In this document: positions 16,519 to 25,315 of the stretch, one piece after another
How the letters are laid out: the number at the start of each line of letters is the position of its first letter
Numbering within the stretch: position 1 is the stretch's first letter
Source: UBA8886 sp002731655
GTDB lineage: Archaea; Thermoplasmatota; Poseidoniia; MGIII; CG-Epi1
Assembly: GCA_030754655.1 (NCBI GenBank)
Contig: JASLZX010000001.1
Location: forward strand, 123,550 to 187,549
Direction: 5' to 3'
Length of the DNA: 64,000 bases
Made by a program: the position numbers and the translations under genes
Notes under the pieces: model-generated
What the model was told of the DNA's origin: nothing
Seen by the model: the letters and a program-made list of their open reading frames with translations, nothing else
The model's database searches: none

Positions 16519-17457
16519 TCACTCGCCGAAGAACTCCGCGGCATCAACATTACCGCCAGTGAGAATGACGCCGATGCGCTGTGCGTCGCTCGCGAAGTCG
16601 GGCGAGAGCGTCGCCGCGAAGCCGATCACGCCGCTCGGTTCGACCAGCAGCCCCAGCTCGTCGCGCAGCAGCCGCATCGCCCGCCGCACACCGTCGTCAT
16701 CGACGGTGATGATGGCGGCAAGGTGGTCACGTAGGATGGGCCAGGTCAGCTCGCCGAGACTGGAGAGCAGGCCGTCGCAGATGGTGTCGGGTCCGGTTTG
16801 CGGGATGAACTTCCCGGCGGCCAGCGACCGCGCCGCGTCATCGGCGCCAGCCGGTTCAGCGCCGTAGAGCGCGACCGCGGGCGCGGTGCCCCGCATGGCG
16901 ATGCAGGTGCCCGAGAGCAACCCGCCGCCGCCGATCGGCGTGATGATGGCGTCGAGCTCGGCCTGTGCCAGCAGCTCCAGCGCGGCGGTCCCCTGCCCGG
17001 CAATCACGCGCGCGTCATCGTAGGGATGCACCAGCACCGCGCCGGTCTCGCGCTGCACTTCCGCCAGCGCGCTTTTGCGCGCTGCCAGCGTCGGTTCGCA
17101 GAGCGTGATTTGGGCGTCGTAGCCCTCGACCGCGCGCAGCTTTAGCGGCATTACGTTCCGAGGCATTACGATATGCGCCGCGATGCCGCGCATCTGCGCC
17201 GCGAGCGCCAGTGCCTGCGCGTGGTTGCCGCTGCTGTGGGTGCAGACGCCGCGCGTCGCTTCGGAGTTGGAGAGCGACGCGACCGCGTTCCACGCGCCAC
17301 GGAATTTGAATGCCCCTACTTTCTGCAGGTTTTCGCACTTAAAGACCAGTTGGCGACCAGCCAGCTCGTCCAGCGCGCCGGACGTCCTGACCGGCGTCCG
17401 CAGCGCCACGCCATCGAGCCGCGCAGCGGCAGCGTGGATATCGGCGAGCGTGACCAT
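16519..17457 (-). CDS. PLP-dependent threonine/serine dehydratase (or serine racemase-like)
   Basis: The 312-residue fold-type II PLP enzyme binds the cofactor through Lys51 in AFKFRGAWNA. It shows SSGNHAQALA and the phosphate-binding GGGG loop (PIGGGGLLSG). The C-terminus has LTGGNVD. There is no regulatory ACT domain, so it resembles catabolic threonine dehydratase, serine racemase or threo-3-hydroxyaspartate ammonia-lyase rather than biosynthetic IlvA. The start ATG at 17457 lies 26 bases after a TATA box (TGATATAATCC, centred near 17483), so it is leaderless. The exact amino acid substrate is not decided by sequence. Confidence 0.83.
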   Translation of the reverse strand: MVTLADIHAAAARLDGVALRTPVRTSGALDELAGRQLVFKCENLQKVGAFKFRGAWNAVASLSNSEATRGVCTHSSGNHAQALALAAQMRGIAAHIVMPRNVMPLKLRAVEGYDAQITLCEPTLAARKSALAEVQRETGAVLVHPYDDARVIAGQGTAALELLAQAELDAIITPIGGGGLLSGTCIAMRGTAPAVALYGAEPAGADDAARSLAAGKFIPQTGPDTICDGLLSSLGELTWPILRDHLAAIITVDDDGVRRAMRLLRDELGLLVEPSGVIGFAATLSPDFASDAQRIGVILTGGNVDAAEFFGE

Positions 17458-17635
17458 CGTGCTCCCAGCCCGCGAAGGGATTATATCAGACCACCAACGC
17501 CGAATGCCGGCTCGAGTTGGGACTGTTCAGCTACTACCTGCACGGCCGCCCCTACTCCGGCCCGGTGCGTGGCACGCTGCGGGTCGAGCGCGCGCTGTCG
17601 CGGGACGCTCATTAACTCCCCCCGGCTGGCTCCGC

Positions 17636-18448
17636 GTGGGCGAATCCCCCTTCCGTGACGACCTGTTCGCGGGCACGCGCGTGCTCGTGACGGGCGGCGG
17701 CACCGGGATGGGGCTGGCGTTCGCCACCGCCTTTGCGGCGCACGGCGCGCAGGTCGCGATTGCGTCGCGCAACGACGCGCATCTCGCGGCGGGCGCGACC
17801 GCCATCGCCAAAGCTACCGGCGCGGAAGCGCTGACGCACGTCGTTGATGTGCGCGATAGCGAGAGCGTGGCGACGCTCGCCGCCACGCTCGAATCGGAAT
17901 GGGGTGCGCTCGACATACTGGTTAACAATGCCGCCGGGAACTTCTTCGCGCCGGTAGCCGAAATGAGCGAAAACGCCTGGCGCGCGGTCGTCGACATCGT
18001 GCTCGACGGCACCTTCCGCGTCTCGCGTGCGTGCCACCCGCTGCTCTGCAAGGGGCGCGACGCCAGCGTCGTGAACGTCGTCGCCAACTACGCCTGGGGT
18101 GCCGCATCCTTCGTCGCGCACTCCGGCGCCGCGAAGGCGGGGGTGCTGAACCTGACGCGGTCGCTGGCGCTCGAGTGGGCCAGCCATGGAATCCGCGTCA
18201 ACGCGCTCTGCCCTGGTGTCGTGCCTACGGAAGGCGCGAAAGCCAACCTGTTCCCGGCGCCTGAAATGGAGCAGATGATTACTGACACCATCCCGCGCGG
18301 GCGGCTCGCGACCGCCGACGAGATGGCATTGCAGGTGCTCTGGCTCGCCGCGAGCGACTACGTGACCGGTGAATGCCTGGTTGCCGACGGAGGGCAGTGG
18401 CTGGCGGGCAACCCGTACTACACGCTCGGGAAGCTGGTCGCCGACTAG
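17636..18448 (+). CDS. Short-chain dehydrogenase, 2,4-dienoyl-CoA reductase-like
   Basis: The 270-residue Rossmann protein has TGGGTGMG for NADP, NNAAGNFF, and AHSGAAKAGVLNLTRSLALEWA. The SGAAK pattern lacks the classical Tyr-x3-Lys tyrosine, as in mitochondrial and peroxisomal 2,4-dienoyl-CoA reductases. The end LVADGGQWLAG also matches. It would reduce unsaturated acyl-CoA intermediates so they can enter beta-oxidation, and it lies convergent to an acyl-CoA dehydrogenase. I chose the GTG at 17636; an ATG at 17504 in the same frame would add an arginine- and proline-rich extension unlike the family. Stops of both genes share CTAG at 18445-18448. Confidence 0.8.
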   Translation: MGESPFRDDLFAGTRVLVTGGGTGMGLAFATAFAAHGAQVAIASRNDAHLAAGATAIAKATGAEALTHVVDVRDSESVATLAATLESEWGALDILVNNAAGNFFAPVAEMSENAWRAVVDIVLDGTFRVSRACHPLLCKGRDASVVNVVANYAWGAASFVAHSGAAKAGVLNLTRSLALEWASHGIRVNALCPGVVPTEGAKANLFPAPEMEQMITDTIPRGRLATADEMALQVLWLAASDYVTGECLVADGGQWLAGNPYYTLGKLVAD

Positions 18449-20247
18449 TTGCCCGAGAAACGGTGGTCGCCCGCAAAGCCGGCGTCCGGCATCGCCATCA
18501 TGGTTTTCGCGCCGGAAGCGATGGCGACCGCGCGCGCGATGGTTTCGGGGAAGACACGCTCGAAGAAGTAGCGGCCCGTAATGAGTTTGTATTCGTAGAA
18601 CTCGTCGCTTCCGCGCTTCGCAAAGGCGACCTTCAGCATCTGTAACCACATGTAGCCCAGCGCCACCAGCCCGAACTGCCGCAGGTAGTCGGTCGCTCCA
18701 GCGCCGATTTCGCGCGGGTTTCCCATTCCTTTTTGGGCCAGGAACATGCTGGTCTTCTGGAGCCCGCGCAACCCTTTCGCAAATGGCTCGACAAACTCCT
18801 TCAGGTCGGGGTCGTCGCGATGCTGCTCGACAAACTCCAGCGCGGGGTGGAAGAAGCGACGCAGCAGCCGCCCCATGTCGCGCGGCAGCTTGCGTCCCGC
18901 CAAGTCAAGTGCTTGGATGCCGTTGGTACCTTCCCAGATGGGGGCAATCCGCAGGTCGCGCACGAATTGCTCCATGCCGTGCTCGCGGATGTAGCCGTGG
19001 CCGCCGTAAATTTGCAGCATGTCGTTGGTGATTTCGCACCCCAGGTCAGTGCAGAGCGCCTTGACAATCGGCGTCAGGATTTCGACCAGTTCGCCGTTCT
19101 CCTCGCGTATTGCCTCGTCGGGGTCCGCCAGCGAGTGGTCAATCGAAATCCCGGTCCAGACCGCCAGACAGCGCATCCCCTCGATGAGCGACTTGGCGCG
19201 CAGTAGCATCCGCCGGATGTCGGGATGCACTATCAGCGGGTCCGCCTCCTGCTCCGGATACCGGCCCCCTCCTAGGTCGCGCCCCTGCAGCCGGTCCAGT
19301 GCGTAGGCCAGCCCGTTTTGGTAGGCGATTTCAGCGACGCCGACGCCCTCCATGCCAACCGCCAGCCGCTCGTGGTTCATCATCGCGAACATCGCGCGCA
19401 GCCCGCGATTTTCCTCGCCAATCAGCCAGCCCCGCGCATCCTCGAGCGCGATAACACAGGTCGGGGAGCCCTTGCACCCCATCTTCTCCTCAATTGAGAG
19501 TGCGCGGATACCGTTGCGCTCGCCCAGTGCCCCGTCGGCGTTGGGGATGAACTTGGGCACCAGGAAGAGCGAAATGCCCTTGACGCCCTGCGGCGCACCG
19601 GGCAGCCGCGCCAGTGTCAGGTGCAGGATGTTCTCGGTCAGGTCATGCTCGCCGCCGGTGATGAAAATCTTCTCGCCGTCGAGCCGGTAGCTGCCTTCAT
19701 CATCGGGCTTCGCCTTCGTGCGCAGCAGCCCCAAATCGGTCCCACAGTGCGCCTCGGTCAGGCACATGGTGCTGAACCACTCGCCACTGACCATTTTCGG
19801 CAGGTAGAGCGACTTGAGTTCGTCGCTGCCATACTGGTGGATGCAGCGGTAGGCGCCCTTGGTAAGCCCGGTCATGGTCGCCAGCGCCATGTTGGTCGCG
19901 CACATCACCTCGTCGCCCAGCACCTCGAAGGCGGTCGGGAACCCCATCCCGCCATACTCGGGATGGGCGAAGAGCGTCACCAGCCCCGTGTCGCGGATGG
20001 CGTTGATGGCGTCGTGGAACTCAGGCGGGAGCGTCACCTCGCCATCCTTGAATTTGGCGCCAACCTGGTCGCCGAGCTGGTTGCCCGGGAACCAGATGTC
20101 CTCGGCGATTTCGGCCACCTGGTCGATAATCATCTGCACCATTTCCCAGGTCGCCTCCTCGAAGATCGGGAACTGCGTCAGCTGCTCGACTTCCAGCACT
20201 TCGCGCAGGACGAACTCGAACTCCCGTTTTGGCACGCGGTATTTCAT
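18445..20247 (-). CDS. Acyl-CoA dehydrogenase (600-residue, DmdC/FadE-like)
   Basis: The protein is longer than the usual 380 residues because it has an N-terminal helical extension and a C-terminal domain, as in DmdC-like and long-chain dehydrogenases. FAD/substrate motifs include MCLTEAHCGTDLGLLRT, GEKIFITGGEHD, and YGGHGYIREHGMEQFVRDLRIAPIWEGTNG split over residues about 420-450. It introduces the first trans double bond in acyl-CoAs. The ATG at 20247 lies one base after the fadB-like stop, so it is the third gene of the thiolase-HAD-dehydrogenase operon. A role on 3-methylmercaptopropionyl-CoA (DMSP breakdown) is possible but not shown. Confidence 0.88.
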   Translation of the reverse strand: MKYRVPKREFEFVLREVLEVEQLTQFPIFEEATWEMVQMIIDQVAEIAEDIWFPGNQLGDQVGAKFKDGEVTLPPEFHDAINAIRDTGLVTLFAHPEYGGMGFPTAFEVLGDEVMCATNMALATMTGLTKGAYRCIHQYGSDELKSLYLPKMVSGEWFSTMCLTEAHCGTDLGLLRTKAKPDDEGSYRLDGEKIFITGGEHDLTENILHLTLARLPGAPQGVKGISLFLVPKFIPNADGALGERNGIRALSIEEKMGCKGSPTCVIALEDARGWLIGEENRGLRAMFAMMNHERLAVGMEGVGVAEIAYQNGLAYALDRLQGRDLGGGRYPEQEADPLIVHPDIRRMLLRAKSLIEGMRCLAVWTGISIDHSLADPDEAIREENGELVEILTPIVKALCTDLGCEITNDMLQIYGGHGYIREHGMEQFVRDLRIAPIWEGTNGIQALDLAGRKLPRDMGRLLRRFFHPALEFVEQHRDDPDLKEFVEPFAKGLRGLQKTSMFLAQKGMGNPREIGAGATDYLRQFGLVALGYMWLQMLKVAFAKRGSDEFYEYKLITGRYFFERVFPETIARAVAIASGAKTMMAMPDAGFAGDHRFSGN

Positions 20248-20248
20248 T

Positions 20249-22564
20249 TCAGTTCCTCAGCGGTTTCCCCGTCGTGAGCATATGCTCAATCCGCGCCAGC
20301 GTCGGCGGCAGGCGCACCAGTGTCATGAACGCCTCGCGCTCCAAATCAAGGATATCTGAATCATCCAGCTCCTCGGTCGGGTCGGTATTGCCGCCGCTCA
20401 GCACGATAGCCAGCTGCCCCGCGACGACCTCGTCGTGCGGCGTCGCCTTGCCCGCGCGCCGCAAATCGGCGACCGCCATCTCGAGCCCCGTGCGGCCTGA
20501 CGCCCCCGGCAGGCAATGTGTCGCCATTTCCGGCGGCTCGTAGCCGTCGACCATTTCCAGACAGCGCGTCTTGGCGTCGGCCAGCACGCGGTCGCGGTTC
20601 ATCGTGATTCCATCGCCGTCGCGCAGGATTTGCATGTCGCGCGCCTCGAACGCGCTCGTCGCTACCTTGGCGGTGCCGACGTTCTCGAATATCTTTGTTA
20701 CCGGCGCCATCGGCCCATGCGGTCCGGCCGCGGCCCAGCGGCGCAGCATCTCCTTGCAACCGCCCCACGCGGGTACCAGCCCGACGCCGACCTCGACCAG
20801 CCCGGTGTAAGTCTCGGAGTGCGCCTGAATCACGTCGCACGCCAGCAGTACCTCACAGCCGCCGCCGATAGCGAGCCCGCTCGGCGCGCCGACGACCGGG
20901 AAGCTGGAGTGCTTGAGCGTCATGAATGCGAGTTGCCCGCCGCTAATCATCTTACCGATTTCGTCCCACGCGCCGACGTTGGCGACGAAGAGCGCCAGCC
21001 CGATATTGGCGCCAGCCGAGAAGTGCTCGCCGTCGTTGCCGACCACCAGACCCACGAAGTCGCCCCCCTCCACGACTTCGACTGCCTCGGCAACCATTTC
21101 CAGCCCGAGCGGGTCAATTGCGTTCATCTTGCTGTGGAATTCGAGCAGCGCGATCCCGTCGCCCGCGTCCCATAGCGAAGCCGACGCGTTGCTCGCCAGC
21201 GGTTTGTCCGCCCGGCGTAGGTCAGCGACGCACAGAACACCCGCGTCGCGCGGGACCGCGATGTAGCTGCCGTCGGCCAGTAGCTGCGTCTCGCCGTCGT
21301 AGAGCGGCTTGCCGTGCGCCAGCAGTGGCGGCACTGCAGAGCCATCAGCAGCCAGTCGCTCGCAGAACCACTCCACACCGAGCTCGTCAAGCATCTCGAA
21401 CGGCCCGCGCTTCCAGCCATAGCCGAGTCGCATCGCCGCATCAACGTTGGCTGGCGCGACGGCGATTTCGGGGAGCAGCGACGCGGTGTAGGCGAGCGTC
21501 TGCGACAGCACTTTCCACGCAAACTCGCCGCCGCGGTCGGGATATTCCACAAGCGTGCGCAGCCCCTGTTTCGCCGCCTTGGGCGACTCGAGCGCAACAC
21601 GGCGGTTGGCGGGCGCGTATTCGCCCGTCTTCAGGCTGCGCGCCTCCTTCACCTTGCGACCGTCGTTGCGGTTGAGCCGGTAGAAGCCGCCCTTCCCCTT
21701 GCGGCCAGTGTAGCCGGCCGCAATCATCCCGGAGATGGTGGCGGCGATGCCGTTAGCTTCGGCTTCGGTGACGACGCGCCGGTAATCGTCCTCGGCGGGC
21801 AGCGTCGCCAGCATGCTTTCGGCGATGTGCGGCACTAAATCCAGCCCCACAAGGTCGAGCAGTCCGAACACCGCGGTCTTCGGCACGCCTATCGGGCGAC
21901 CCATGACGGCGTCCGCCTCCTCGACGGTCAGCCCCATTTCAATCGCGGCGTTGATGGCGCACTGCATCCAGTAGCCGCCGATGCGGTTGCCGATGAATCC
22001 CGGCGTGTCATTGCAAACCACGACCCCCTTGCCGAGCCGCCGGTCGGCGAAGTCCCGGAAGGCGGCAAGCCGCTCCGGCTCCATCGTCGGTGAAGGCACA
22101 ATCTCCAGCAGCCGCAGGTAGCGCGGCGGATTGAAGAAGTGGGTGATCATGAAGTCGCGCGCGAAGCGCTTGCCCATCCCCTTCGTGAGCTGCGCGCACG
22201 GAATGGTCGAGGTATTGGAGCTGATGATACTGCCGTCCTTGCGGACTTTTTCGAGCTGTTTGAACACATTCTGCTTTATATTCAGGTCTTCGAGAACTAC
22301 CTCGACAATCCAGTCCGCCTCGGCGACGCGACCGAGATGGTCCTCCAGGTTGCCGGGCCGGATGCGCTCGGCAAAATCCGCATGCATCAGCGGTGCCGGC
22401 TTCGCCTTGCGCAGCCGTGCTATTGCGCTGCGCGCCAAGGCGTCGCGGTCCGCGGCGCCTTGCGGGACAATGTCGAGCAATTCCACACTCACACCAGCGT
22501 TGGCCAGGTGCGCCGCGATGCCGGCGCCCATAACGCCCGAGCCGATGACTGCTACGCGCTCCAT
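20249..22564 (-). CDS. 3-hydroxyacyl-CoA dehydrogenase / enoyl-CoA hydratase fusion (FadN/FadB-like)
   Basis: The 771-residue bifunctional protein has the NAD-binding 3HCDH half first. It begins VAVIGSGVMGAGIAAHLA, with catalytic His in THFFNPPRYL, and NDTPGFIGNRI. The crotonase half is second, with oxyanion-hole segments SAGANI and IGGGCEVLLACD and catalytic Glu in GLVEVGVGLVPAWGG. This order matches FadN rather than E. coli FadB. It hydrates enoyl-CoA and oxidises 3-hydroxyacyl-CoA in beta-oxidation. The ATG at 22564 overlaps the thiolase stop (TGATG). In-frame codons before it lie within the thiolase and are not used. Confidence 0.92.
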   Translation of the reverse strand: MERVAVIGSGVMGAGIAAHLANAGVSVELLDIVPQGAADRDALARSAIARLRKAKPAPLMHADFAERIRPGNLEDHLGRVAEADWIVEVVLEDLNIKQNVFKQLEKVRKDGSIISSNTSTIPCAQLTKGMGKRFARDFMITHFFNPPRYLRLLEIVPSPTMEPERLAAFRDFADRRLGKGVVVCNDTPGFIGNRIGGYWMQCAINAAIEMGLTVEEADAVMGRPIGVPKTAVFGLLDLVGLDLVPHIAESMLATLPAEDDYRRVVTEAEANGIAATISGMIAAGYTGRKGKGGFYRLNRNDGRKVKEARSLKTGEYAPANRRVALESPKAAKQGLRTLVEYPDRGGEFAWKVLSQTLAYTASLLPEIAVAPANVDAAMRLGYGWKRGPFEMLDELGVEWFCERLAADGSAVPPLLAHGKPLYDGETQLLADGSYIAVPRDAGVLCVADLRRADKPLASNASASLWDAGDGIALLEFHSKMNAIDPLGLEMVAEAVEVVEGGDFVGLVVGNDGEHFSAGANIGLALFVANVGAWDEIGKMISGGQLAFMTLKHSSFPVVGAPSGLAIGGGCEVLLACDVIQAHSETYTGLVEVGVGLVPAWGGCKEMLRRWAAAGPHGPMAPVTKIFENVGTAKVATSAFEARDMQILRDGDGITMNRDRVLADAKTRCLEMVDGYEPPEMATHCLPGASGRTGLEMAVADLRRAGKATPHDEVVAGQLAIVLSGGNTDPTEELDDSDILDLEREAFMTLVRLPPTLARIEHMLTTGKPLRN

Positions 22565-23700
22565 CACGCCGCCTCGAGCACCGTCGCGATGCCCTGCCCG
22601 CCGCCGATGCACATCGTCGCCAGCGCGTAGCGTCCGCCCTCGCGCTGGAGCAGCGCTGCCGCCTTGCCGGTGATGCGCGCGCCGCTCGCCCCCAGAGGGT
22701 GGCCCAGCGCAATCGCGCCGCCGTCCAGGTTCACCCTGGCGTGCGATAGCCCCAGTTTGTCCAGCACCGCGAGCGACTGCGCCGCGAACGCTTCGTTGAG
22801 TTCGACAAGGTCCATCTGCCCCAGCTCCAGCCCGGCGCGGTCGAGCGCCTTGCGGGTCGCCTCAACGGGGCCGATGCCCATGATTTCGGGCGCGCAGCCC
22901 GAGACGGCAGTGGCGCGGATGCGCGCCATGACGGTCAGTTTGTGGCGTCTGGCGTAGTCGGCCGAAGTCACCAGCACCGCCGCCGCACCGTCGGTCAGTG
23001 GCGACGAGGTGCCGGCCGTTACGCTGCCTTTGGCGTCGAAGGCGGGCTTCAGCGCCGCCAGTGCCTCGGCGGTAGTATCGGGACGCGGGCAGCCGTCGGC
23101 GGCGACCGGGCCGTCGCCGTTCTCGATGGGCACAATTTCAGCCTCGAAACTACCGTCGTTCGCAGCGCGCACCGCGCGCTGCTGAGACTCGAGCGCGAAT
23201 GCCTCCTGCGCTTCGCGCGAAATATCGTATTTGCGCGCCAGGTTCTCGGCGGTCAGCCCCATGTTGATGTAGACTTCGGGCGCGCGCTCGTAAAGCCCCG
23301 GATGCGGCAGCGGGTTGAACCCCATCATCGGCACCCGCGACATCGACTCGACTCCGCCGCAGACGAACGCCTCGCCCGCACCGGTCGCGATTGCGCCGGC
23401 CGCCATGTGGACAGCCTGCATCGACGACCCGCAGAAGCGGTTCACCGTCGTCCCCGCTACCGATGGTGGCAAGTCCGCAAGGAAACCGACGATGCGCGCC
23501 ACGTTGAGCCCCTGCTCGCCTTCTGGGAATGCGCAGCCGATAATCAGGTCCTCCAGCCCGGCCGGGTCGACGCCGCTCCGCTCGAGCAGCCCGCGTACGA
23601 CCTGCGCCATCAGTTCATCAGGCCGCACCTTCGCCAGCGCACCCTTGTGCGCCGGGGCGAAGGGCGAACGGGCGTAGCCTGCAATCACCGCTTTGCTCAT
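22564..23700 (-). CDS. Acetyl-CoA acyltransferase (thiolase, FadA-like)
   Basis: The 378-residue thiolase has the nucleophilic Cys in NRFCGSSMQAVHMA, the NEAFA motif, GHPLGASGARI with the catalytic His, and the second Cys in CIGGGQG. It cleaves 3-ketoacyl-CoA to acetyl-CoA, the last beta-oxidation step; the biosynthetic direction is also possible. It is the first gene of an operon with the HAD/hydratase and acyl-CoA dehydrogenase. A minus-strand TATA (TATTATATAT) near 23719-23727 sits about 23 bases before the ATG. That promoter faces the TrmB gene's, suggesting local control. Confidence 0.93.
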   Translation of the reverse strand: MSKAVIAGYARSPFAPAHKGALAKVRPDELMAQVVRGLLERSGVDPAGLEDLIIGCAFPEGEQGLNVARIVGFLADLPPSVAGTTVNRFCGSSMQAVHMAAGAIATGAGEAFVCGGVESMSRVPMMGFNPLPHPGLYERAPEVYINMGLTAENLARKYDISREAQEAFALESQQRAVRAANDGSFEAEIVPIENGDGPVAADGCPRPDTTAEALAALKPAFDAKGSVTAGTSSPLTDGAAAVLVTSADYARRHKLTVMARIRATAVSGCAPEIMGIGPVEATRKALDRAGLELGQMDLVELNEAFAAQSLAVLDKLGLSHARVNLDGGAIALGHPLGASGARITGKAAALLQREGGRYALATMCIGGGQGIATVLEAA

Positions 23701-23716
23701 TAGGCCCCAATCCCCC

Positions 23717-23755
23717 CCATATATAATAGTTTAATAAAATAAAACATTTATATAG
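23717..23755. promoter_or_regulatory. Divergent promoter region between thiolase operon and TrmB regulator
   Basis: An AT-only block in a GC-rich background contains two facing TATA boxes. One is for the thiolase on the minus strand (23719-23726); the other, TTTATATA at 23747-23754, is for the regulator on the plus strand, 26 bases before its GTG. The two ends are approximate inverted repeats (TATATAA ... TTTATATA), so one regulator dimer could cover both promoters. Confidence 0.65.
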
Positions 23756-23775
23756 AAGAACCCTTTTACGGGGGC

Positions 23776-24522
23776 GTGGACACCACACCACACCGTCCGG
23801 ATGCCGTGCTTCACACGCTGGGGCTTTCCGAGGGCGAGGCGGAGGTGTACCGGCTGTTGCTCCGGGCTGGCGAAGCCAGCGTCGGGGACATCAGCCGCGG
23901 TTGTGCCTTCTCGCGCGCTCGGATTTACGGCATCCTGGACAACCTTGTTGCGCGAGGCGCGGCGCACCAGGTCTCGGTGCACCCCCGCACCTACGCGCCC
24001 GAGAACCCGCGTCGGCTGGCCGAGATGCGGCTGCACGAAGTCGAGGCGGCCTGCGCCGCCGCCGAGGAGACGCTGATTCCACTCTACGAGACGCAGGAGC
24101 GCTCCTACACCGAGTCGGTGACAGTACGCGATATGGGTGTCTTCCAGCAGGTCGAGGAGATGTGCCTGCGCGCGACCGAGAGCCTCGACGGAATCGCCGC
24201 CTTCTTGCCCTCCGCCATCCCCGACTCGCTCTGCCGTGCGTTCGCGAGCGCCTCGCACGCCGGCGTCCGCGTGCGACTGCTCTTCCCGTTGGGCGAGGCG
24301 CCGCTGGACCTAGCGCGGCTCCCCGGCAAGTACGAAATCCGCCGCGCCGCGACCCCCGCCGCGGGGATGTTCATCATCGACCAGGCCGAGCTGCTGATTG
24401 GCGGGCTCGAGAAGCCGGAATCAACGGCGCACCTGCTCGGGCTCTGGCTACACCACGAAGAGCTGGCGCGGCTCTCGGGACAGATTTTCGAGACGCTGTT
24501 CGAGGCGGGCGAACCGCTCTGA
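23776..24522 (+). CDS. TrmB-family transcriptional regulator
   Basis: The 248-residue protein has the N-terminal TrmB winged helix: LGLSEGEAEVYRLLLRAGEAS (about 14-34), then the recognition helix SRARIYGILDNLVARGAA. A coiled segment and a C-terminal phospholipase-D-like sensor domain follow (GVRVRLLFPLGE, MFIIDQAELLIGGL). TrmB proteins sense sugars or other metabolites in archaea. Divergent placement next to the beta-oxidation operon suggests it controls those genes, perhaps with an acyl-CoA or fatty-acid effector. The start is a GTG at 23776, directly at the expected leaderless start site. Confidence 0.88.
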   Translation: MDTTPHRPDAVLHTLGLSEGEAEVYRLLLRAGEASVGDISRGCAFSRARIYGILDNLVARGAAHQVSVHPRTYAPENPRRLAEMRLHEVEAACAAAEETLIPLYETQERSYTESVTVRDMGVFQQVEEMCLRATESLDGIAAFLPSAIPDSLCRAFASASHAGVRVRLLFPLGEAPLDLARLPGKYEIRRAATPAAGMFIIDQAELLIGGLEKPESTAHLLGLWLHHEELARLSGQIFETLFEAGEPL

Positions 24523-24541
24523 GCGGCTCGCCACAGCGAAA

Positions 24542-24619
24542 TGGTGGGCCCGCCCAGATTTGAACTGGAGTACCGGCGTCCCGAACGCCGAAGGATGGAC
24601 CAAGCTACCCTACGGGCCC
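24542..24619 (-). tRNA. tRNA-Pro(CGG)
   Basis: On the minus strand GGGCCCG pairs with CGGGCCC. The anticodon stem CGGCG/CGCCG holds TTCGGGA (anticodon CGG). The T-arm is present with TTCAAAT, the discriminator is A, and CCA is encoded at 24542-24544. Confidence 0.92.
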
Positions 24620-24693
24620 CGCCGGCGGCGCCACGCAGGGTGCGCTAAAAAGGTCGCGGAACGGTTTTCGGACGCGTGCTGAAACGTATTTAA

Positions 24694-24717
24694 GCTTTAT
24701 ATAGCAGACTTATATAG
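24694..24717 (+). promoter_or_regulatory. Two overlapping TATA boxes upstream of the TBP gene
   Basis: TTTATATA at 24696-24703 and TTATATA at 24710-24716 lie 14 bases apart. The second predicts a leaderless start at the ATG (24738). The first predicts a start near 24726, giving a 12-base leader that includes the Shine-Dalgarno-like AGGAG at 24727-24731. Confidence 0.65.
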
Positions 24718-24737
24718 GCGCCCCTTAGGAGTTTACC

Positions 24738-25292
24738 ATGGCAGAAATAACAGTAGTCAACGTCGTGGCCAGCGCCTCGATTGGTAAGGAATTGATGTTG
24801 CAGGACATCGCCTTCCAGCTCGAAGGTGCCGAATATGATCAGGACCGGTTTCCGGGGCTGATTTACAAGCTTAAAGAGCCCAAGACGGCGGTGCTCATCT
24901 TCCGCAGCGGGAAGGTAGTCTGCACCGGTGCACGCTCGATTCCGGATGTGCATGTCGCCATCAACAAGGTGGTGGCCAAGCTGCGCAAGCTCAAGATGCC
25001 AGTCCATGACGAGCCCGACATCGTTATCCAGAACATCGTCGCCACTACCAATCTTGAGTCGACGCTCAACCTGATTCAGATTGCGATGTCGCTCGGCTTC
25101 GAAAATGTCGAATACGAGCCCGAGGCGTTCCCGGGGCTGGTCTACCGCATGGCTGACCCGAAGGTCGTGCTGCTGCTCTTCGGCAGTGGCAAGATGGTCT
25201 GTGTCGGCGCGCGCGAGGTCAACGACATCAAGAACGCCGTCCGCAACATCAAGCACGAGCTCCGCACCGCCGGATTGCTGCGCGAGGACTAG
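24738..25292 (+). CDS. tbp: TATA-box-binding protein
   Basis: The 184-residue protein is two direct repeats of the TBP saddle. The first contains ITVVNVVASASIGKEL, FPGLIYKLKEPKTAVLIF and SGKVVCTGARS. The second contains IVIQNIVATTNLESTLNL, FPGLVYRMADPKVVLLLF and SGKMVCVGARE. It binds promoter TATA boxes and recruits TFB and RNA polymerase. The short acidic tail after helix 2' is usual for archaea. It heads a likely operon with aIF5A (23-base gap) and agmatinase. The promoter has two TATA boxes, which may allow autoregulation. Confidence 0.97.
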   Translation: MAEITVVNVVASASIGKELMLQDIAFQLEGAEYDQDRFPGLIYKLKEPKTAVLIFRSGKVVCTGARSIPDVHVAINKVVAKLRKLKMPVHDEPDIVIQNIVATTNLESTLNLIQIAMSLGFENVEYEPEAFPGLVYRMADPKVVLLLFGSGKMVCVGAREVNDIKNAVRNIKHELRTAGLLRED

Positions 25293-25315
25293 CTCCCCGT
25301 CCGCGGAGTGCAACC

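Noticed and set aside
17461..17613. Plus-strand peptide ending LELGLFSYYLHGRPYSGPV and a stop at about 17611
   Set aside because: It reads somewhat protein-like but has no start codon in frame, lies in the 178-base gap between two genes, and may be chance; too short to support.
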